Below are positions 57,931 through 64,000 of a stretch of 64,000 nt of DNA, piece by piece. How positions within the stretch are numbered: position 1 is the first letter of the stretch; each line of letters opens with the position of its first letter. Where the stretch lies: positions 575,283,752 to 575,347,751 of the forward strand of contig NC_081405.1 of assembly GCF_030272615.1 (NCBI RefSeq). The letters are read 5' to 3'. The DNA is from Cryptomeria japonica. Lineage: Eukaryota > Streptophyta > Pinopsida > Cupressales > Cupressaceae. The position numbers were made by a program, and so were the translations under genes. The notes below the pieces were generated by a model, which saw nothing but the letters and a program-made list of their open reading frames with translations, was not told the origin of the DNA and ran no database searches.

Positions 57931-59642
57931 CCATTACATTGTCATTATGGAGAGATTTTGGAGTAATTCATTTTTGGATATAAGGAGCTGCAAATTTTGA
58001 GGCCATCCTATGGTGATTTTGACCTCACCATTGAGTCTAAGAGGCCATTTCCATAAATTTTAAGCATAAATTTGCCTTTTTTTCTATGAAAGTGCATTTC
58101 AGGGCTTTGGAGAAATTTTTCTTCCTTATTTGATTGTATGGTATAGAATATTTTCAAAACAAAAAAAATATTTTCTAAAAAATATATTCTTCAAATTCTA
58201 TAGTTTTCAAAATATTTCACAGATTGTAAGAGTTTTTTGTAATATTAAAAAAATTAAAAAATATATATATATATTATTCTTTATGGGGTTTCAACCCCCC
58301 TACCAATATACTATACCTTCTTTTCAGTAGGTTCTAATAGCCCCTTGGGCCCATTGTGCCTATATCATTGGTCATCGGTCCTCATTCTTTCCGTCATTGT
58401 TTAGTTTTTGGCAGCTTTCCACTCTACCTGCTAGCACAGTTTGTATTCCACCTCGCCTATCTTGTCGGCTTTGTTCTGCCCGAGACCTGCATCTCCACCA
58501 ACCGTTGGCTTTCCTTAGCAATAGTTAGTTTGCCGCCTCCTTCAATTGTCAATATACTCCAACTGCACATCCCTCTTAGCCATATGGCCACCACTGCCCA
58601 TACCTTTCATCACCACGGGCACTCACTTTCGATATCGCCATGTCACCATTTTTTATGCTTTAAAGAGACACTTGTCACAATTCTATTCATGACATCCTAC
58701 ACTGTCAACTTGTACACTATGCCATTTTGCATTTTCGGGTTCATCCCTGTAGAAAATAGTCATCGTACACAATTCCAATTGGCATATGTCACTCTGACAT
58801 CAAAATCCAATTATCTCTTCATACTACACATGTAAGCACCACACCACCTACCACCGTACGACATGTGTCATCCTCCTTTTTGGCAACATTATCATATCTA
58901 CAGTATGAACATTCCACGCTGCAAGGTTGTGAAGTTCTTTTAATGGGAGGATGGGTGTCAAATTTAAGCCTATAAAATGTTAACATCAGCATGATTTTTT
59001 TATAATTTTTACCCCCTCTTCAATGAGATTTTTTATTTTGCAAGCAAAGTTTGAAGGCCCATAACTTGGTCATTCTGAGGCCTTTTTTAGTGCATTTTTT
59101 TAAAATTTGAACTAATTTTTCATGCTCTCCATAGTGGTGGTGGTTCTTTTTGATTTTGGTGGACAAATTTTTTAAAAATATTAGTTTTTCATAGCTGCAC
59201 CTCTCCAATTCTCAATTTTACATCTTCAAAGGCCTCATTCGAGCTCATACAACCTCCTTTTCAGGTGCTGGTTTTTTCTTAAGTGCATAATTTTTCATTT
59301 GCTTTCACATGGTGCTATAATATTTTCACCATTTTGAGTATAAATTATACTTTCAGTATTTGGTTATTTTTTGCATATTTGGTACTTGTAATTTTCTTGG
59401 ATCTCATTCTAGATCATTTGCAATATTTGTTTGAGTCTCTTATAGCTTATTTGAGGTAATTGTAAAGTTCAAATAAAAAGTCCACTTCATCATTTTTTGT
59501 AACTGACCCATTGTACATGCACTAAGTATAAAATTCCAAATCATCATTTTGGGGGGCAGGGTTCTTTGATTGAGTGAATTTGGGGGGGTTTCTTGTCAAA
59601 TTGTGCCTCCCTTTTCTTTGTGTTCTTTCATTTTGTTTCTAT
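57931..59642. other. Leader or filler between the copia primer site and gag remnant
   Basis: A 159-codon open frame at 58356-58835 begins with GTG, has no ATG start near its beginning and no recognised motif, though it is GC-richer than its surroundings. The rest is AT-rich. Decayed element DNA is likely. Confidence 0.4.
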
Positions 59643-59865
59643 GAGTTTTCCTAAATTCCCACTTTTAACTCCACATAACTATCTTTCATGAAAAAATCAT
59701 GTATGGAGTAAGCTAATAGAAAAAGGATTAACTCACTATAATGATGGAACTATTATAATGCTATCTGATCCTAATTCTCACATGGAATGGCTCACTAAAA
59801 ATATTATGGCTATTGACACATTGAGTAAGTATATATCAAAGGATATCATCTATCAACAAGTAGTA
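59643..59865 (+). pseudogene. Ty1/copia gag N-terminal fragment (plus strand)
   Basis: In the plus frame the text FPKFPLLTPHNYLS is followed, after a stop where Trp would be expected, by KNHVWSKLIEKGL, HMEWLTKN and DTLSKYISKDIIY. This is the conserved start of a gag class found in many plant copia elements (the UBN2/DUF4219 type). It breaks off at about 59865, where minus-strand integrase text begins. It forms the capsid protein in intact relatives. Confidence 0.65.
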
Positions 59866-60185
59866 CCAATATTTTGTTCCTTAAAGCATCCATAAATCTT
59901 AGCATCACTTAACAAGGTACTAACATTTCCCAAATTAAGGTTTGATCTATTAAATTTTTCTACCTAATTTAATTGCAATGTATAAGTAGTATTCTTTGAC
60001 TAAATGATATCTACATGTTTACAGGATGCATCAAATTCCCTACAACAATATTTAGCCCCATTGTAAAATCTTAATATTTTTATCTTCTCATGTTACTGTC
60101 TCTTAACTAAGGCCTTAAATTCCTTAAACTTTATAAAAACTTTAGATTTAAAATGCATAAAATAAAATCAAGTGCATCTCAATAC
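59866..60185 (-). pseudogene. Ty1/copia integrase core fragment (minus strand)
   Basis: On the minus strand FKEFKALVKRQ is followed by EKIKILRFYNGAKYC, where the usual second catalytic Asp-Asn-Gly-Gly is degraded to YNGA, then EFDASCKHV and LLSDAKIYG. This is the central part of a copia integrase. It continues upstream, across the small LTR element, at 62444, where DVCG and a FIDD phrase precede it. Several stops are present. Confidence 0.7.
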
Positions 60186-62443
60186 TATTGGAGTGAATTA
60201 GTATTTACTCTATGTTTATGTTTACTTAGGCATTAATCATTTAGATATGATGAAAATATTATTTAATATCTCCTAAGTACATTGATATTTGTAGTGGGAA
60301 AGTTAGACTGTACCTAGTCCCTAACTACCCTCACATCCTATTGAGACACATAACATCATCCTATGTTCTCTTTTCTCAGGCTATTTCCTATTTATACAAG
60401 GCCCATTTAGATTGTTGATCATCTGAACACCTCATTATCATCATTATTTCTCATAAAATATTGTTCTCTTCATTTCAAGGTTATATTACTATTTTTGGTA
60501 CTGGAGTGGACTCTTTTCTCCAACATATTATATTACTATTAATAAGATACTAATGATGGGCTAAGGCTCACGAAGCCCATATATTATTTTAGAGTTTTAT
60601 TTGGTGAATTTACTCATGTTTGGAGTGTTGTATTGGTGCTTGATGACTTTGCAGTTATGATGTGGTGTCTTGTTGGTGTGGGTAACAGTCAATTCATCAC
60701 CCTTTAAAGGTCTATTTTTTGCTATAAGTTTCTTATTGGTGCTAAATTTTTGGCTTCAACTGCCTTTATAGGCCCTTTTCATAAAATTACATAACTTACA
60801 AATAGATGCTACTTATTTGCAATCTAGATAATGATGAAAGAAAAGCCCCTTTCATCAATTTCACATTTGACAAGGTATTTATTTAAGTTCTAATATTAGG
60901 TTTGCACAACATCATTTTATTGATCTCTTTATCATGTGACAAGTATATAATTAATGTCATAATGGGTTATACAAGTATCCTTCTATTATTACTTTAACTA
61001 AACATAATTATTAGTGTTAGGAAAAAGGAATAATCACACATTTTAGATGGCTTAATCTCTTATATCATCTTTATAAAATCATTGCTAAGCTAAAGACACC
61101 ATTGAAGTAATCATTTTAGGAATATATAAATGATCATATCATAGGGTTGATGGTTTGTAACATTAGTCAAAGCTTGCTCCATAAAATATACACCAATTTT
61201 AGAGGTATTTAGTGCCCATACATTAATTGGACCACTATTCGAGGGAAATTTTTGGAGATCCTAATGGTCCTCCATTCCCAAATGATCCTACTTTATATTG
61301 GCTTGTTCAAATTGATGATATTTATAATATTGACTTTGATGGTCATAGCTTAGAAGAGTTGGAATATGAAGCAATAGTTGAGAGCTATGATGATCTAGAG
61401 GTTCAACATACAACTCTTACTTCTCTAGTTGAGATCACACATTCATCTTTTGTTGGTGATTCTAATGATTCATTGCAACGAGTATATATTTGTATTATTT
61501 TAATTAGGATTCATATTATTTGAATATTGGTTCATTATTCATTAACTCTCACATTTCATATTTTGGGGACACATTTAAGGGTTTTCCTGCCCTATTTGAT
61601 GATAGTTGTGGCACTATTGTTGTCACTTTATTTTTATCTTACAAGGTCATGGTGATATATGAGTAGACATCACATATATCATCTTCATACATTTGGATTT
61701 TGCTTCCTACAAATCTCTATATTGAATGGGAAGCATTCCTATATTTGTACTTGGTTTATCTTCCTCATAAGGGTAGAAATATTGTTTGTATACATTGGAG
61801 AAATATTTTTTATATATATTTGAGTATGTTGATTGTATATCTATGATGTATTTAGTCCTTGTGGGATGTGATTGACTCCTCCATGCATCATCTTGTTTCT
61901 TTTCTCTTTTAGAGAGAATTTTTCTCCCATGTGGTTTTCTCCTTTTTTCCATTTGTAAGAGAATTCACTTTTTGCATTGAATGCAAATTCTACATTGGTA
62001 CCTAAAATGGTTCTATAGCTATAACACATCTTTCATCTTCTAAATATTTAATAATAATCCTCTCCTTATATTGCACTTAAGGTGGATTGTTGGCGTAAAT
62101 TAGTATTTACTCTATGCTTAAGTTTACTTGGGCATTAATCAGTTAGTTGTTAGCAAATAAATATTTAATATTTCTAATGTGCATTGATATTTATATTGGG
62201 GTGGTTAGACTTTACGTACTCCCTACCAATGCTCACATCCTATTTAGACACAGTTTAGCATCAAGTGTTCTATTATCTTAAGCTCTTTCCTATTTATGAA
62301 AGGTTTTTGTATTTTGTTAACCATCTCAAGAATTCAATAACAAAAATAACTTATATCATTATTATTTTTGGTGAAATATGTTTCCATTAGTTTGAAGATT
62401 ATATTGTTGTTTTTCATTCTAGAGTGGAATCTTTTCTTCAACA
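60186..62443 (+). mobile_element. Element 5: small LTR element inside a copia relic (2258 bp)
   Basis: Direct repeats of 340 bp (60186-60525) and 346 bp (62098-62443) flank about 1.57 kb. The second copy starts TGTTGGCG and ends TCAACA; the first starts TATTGG. Flanks AATAC and AAGAC match at four of five positions. AAGGTGGAT before the second repeat fits a short polypurine tract. The inside has one open frame at 61227-61523 (non-ATG start, acidic, with a FGDPNGPPFPNDP phrase) that I cannot assign, and an LTR-like stretch at about 61860-61990. It interrupts the integrase of the minus-strand copia between DVCG...FIDD and FKEFKALV. Non-autonomous. Confidence 0.7.
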
Positions 62444-63800
62444 AAGACATCATCAATGAAATAAAAAGAAGATCAAAATTTATCCAAAGAATAAGCATCA
62501 AACTAACCACAAACATCTTAACAAATAATTTAAAATTGTCTCTTTCGCTTCCTTGGAAGAGAATGATATATACTATTTAACAAACACATAATTATAATAG
62601 AAATATTTTTTATTAATATATTAATGAGAAAGACTATTGAACAAATGTTTATTTAGAATAGGCTTAAGTAATGTTTTATCTATGTGACCAAATATATTAT
62701 ACCACAACATGCATGCATCATTAGTGCTATTTTTATTTGTAGAGTTACTAAAAGTTGAGGCATTAAACCTCAACAATGTTTATATATCGAATATTAATTA
62801 ATAATCACCAAATACCACTTATCAACTTCTAATCATACTTATCAAATGCCATATGAATTCCAATATCATTTAATTTGGATACCAAAATTATATTTCTTGC
62901 AAATTCCATTATATATAAAATATTATCAAAAAGTTTATACTCCTCTATCACTAAAACATAACTTTACCTCTTCTTTCTTACAAGATTATTTGTGTTGTTG
63001 TTACCAAGGAAAATTGCACCCCATTCACTTGCTTTTTAAGAGGAAAAATACTCCTTGTTATGAGTCATGTAGTAAAAGGCACCTAAATCAATAATATAAG
63101 CATGATCCCTAATATTGTTAGCAAAACTAAATAGAACATCAAAATCAACATTTGAGGACTTTTCTATGTAGGAATTAAATTTCCTTTTCTTTAGCCCACA
63201 TTCCTTCTTACATGCCTTATTACACAATAATTTCAATGCTACCAGCTTTCCAGGGTTCTTAAAACTCCCTTTAGACTTTCCCCTCTTTTTATCGCCTTTA
63301 GGAACCTTGGAAGCCAACATTTGTAAAATTATTACTATTATCTTCTAAAAGAAGAATGAAAATCATTTTTTTTATATTGGATTGAAATAACAATTGCTAA
63401 ATAAAATAATTAGAATATCCCAAGGTTCAAGAAAAGAGAAAAGAAATAATATAAGTTTAACTGCATTGTCCAATTTAGCATTGACCAATGGAAGATGACT
63501 TAAAATCAAATTAAATACATTTGAATGAGCTCTAAAAGGTCCATCATCTTTTTTTTTTTTAAGAATACAACCTCATCTTGAGATATCATTGATTGGATAA
63601 ACTTTTAGTTATATAAATATCACGTATCGTCTTCAACAACTTATATCTAAATCTTCTATCGAGACATAATGAGGACAAAATGTGTAGGACACAACTGAAT
63701 GATTTCTAATGCCTTCTTATCAAATTCATTCGAAGCATCATCCAACATGGTAGATTTATCTATTTTCTTTTCATATGAAAATTAGAAAGTCTTAATATAT
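62444..63800 (-). pseudogene. Ty1/copia gag, protease and start of integrase (minus strand)
   Basis: Reading down from about 63790 on the minus strand, a gag-like part (TMLDDASNEF, FNLILSHLP in changing frames) leads to 63320-63036. That holds a Lys-rich linker, a CNKACKKEC segment where the zinc knuckle stands, and AYIIDLGAFYYMTHNKEYF. The last is the copia protease active site with D-S-G changed to D-L-G. EFARNIILVSKLNDIGIH and a FGHIDKTLL phrase are the region before integrase. A DVCG phrase at about 62520 begins the integrase. The body continues at 60185. Frames change often and stops are many. The 5' LTR would lie at or beyond the window end. Confidence 0.75.
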
Positions 63801-64000
63801 TTCTTTTAAAAGGTCTTCGAAATATAGTTATATAAATATCACCTATCCAGTCGAATCCAACTAAGACCAGTTGAATTCAACTAAGAAATAGGACAATTAA
63901 CAATAACCAATTGAATCCAATCAAAATCTTAGGTTTTTGCCCATTGGGATTGAACCTAGATCTATTGGGTTCTATGCTCTTTCAATGTAAAGGGTTAATT
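63801..64000. repeat. Imperfect palindromic repeats at the window end
   Basis: Between about 63850 and 63925 the motif CAGTTGAATTCAACTAAG and close variants (CAGTCGAATCCAACTAAG, CAATTGAATCCAATCAAA) occur three times. Each is near-palindromic. No gene is seen. The window cuts the unit. Confidence 0.45.

Noticed and set aside
58356-58835. 159-codon open frame as a gene
   Set aside because: It starts at GTG, has no upstream ATG and no recognised domain, and lies in decayed copia surroundings.

Overview
The window looks like intergenic DNA from a large, repeat-rich seed-plant nuclear genome. It is AT-rich, has no intact host gene that I can recognise, and is built mainly from nested LTR retrotransposons. 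The wording of the PPR relic at 4.0-4.7 kb and the very long Ty3/gypsy LTRs fit a gymnosperm, probably a conifer, but that is an inference and no single-copy gene proves it.

Layout. 1-12.9 kb: old low-complexity DNA holding an unrecognised 138-residue ORF, a PPR pseudogene, a RING-H2 pseudogene, an inverted repeat of about 140 bp whose arms lie about 8 kb apart, diverged direct and tandem repeats, and a 473-bp MITE with perfect 20-bp terminal inverted repeats. 12.93-35.73 kb: a three-level nest. A second copy of the MITE is split by Ty3/gypsy element 1 (13298-35574, TSD TACAT). The 3' LTR of element 1 is itself split by LTR element 2 (26611-35136, TSD CTGTT). 36.2-37.1 kb: a LINE 3' end on the minus strand. 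37.46-52.01 kb: Ty3/gypsy element 3 with LTRs of about 3.9 kb. 52.6-55.3 kb: a 2.7-kb solo LTR with TSD TTACA. 55.65-55.8 kb: a tRNA-type SINE. 56.1-56.56 kb: CT microsatellites. 57.6-64 kb: pieces of Ty1/copia elements in both orientations, one of them split by a small 2.26-kb LTR element.

How the parts relate. Elements 1 and 3 have unrelated LTRs but the same decayed polyprotein order: gag, protease, archaeal-type (plant Tat-like) RNase H, reverse transcriptase, RNase H, integrase. In both, the extra RNase H lies before the RT. Element 1 also carries 5.7 kb of extra coding DNA between integrase and 3' LTR. This holds an antisense frame of 390 codons (20467-21639) and a divergent sense frame of 1396 codons (21859-26049) whose last third is coiled-coil-like. 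Both are riddled with stop codons (12 and 32) yet show no frameshift, as expected of decay by C-to-T change rather than indels. Element 2 is the youngest large insertion: its two LTRs are both 1690 bp and about 3% different. It encodes one long gag/protease-type frame with a single stop and no RT, RNase H or integrase, so it looks non-autonomous. The best candidates for something undescribed are the divergent post-integrase gene pair of element 1 and the protease-only element 2.
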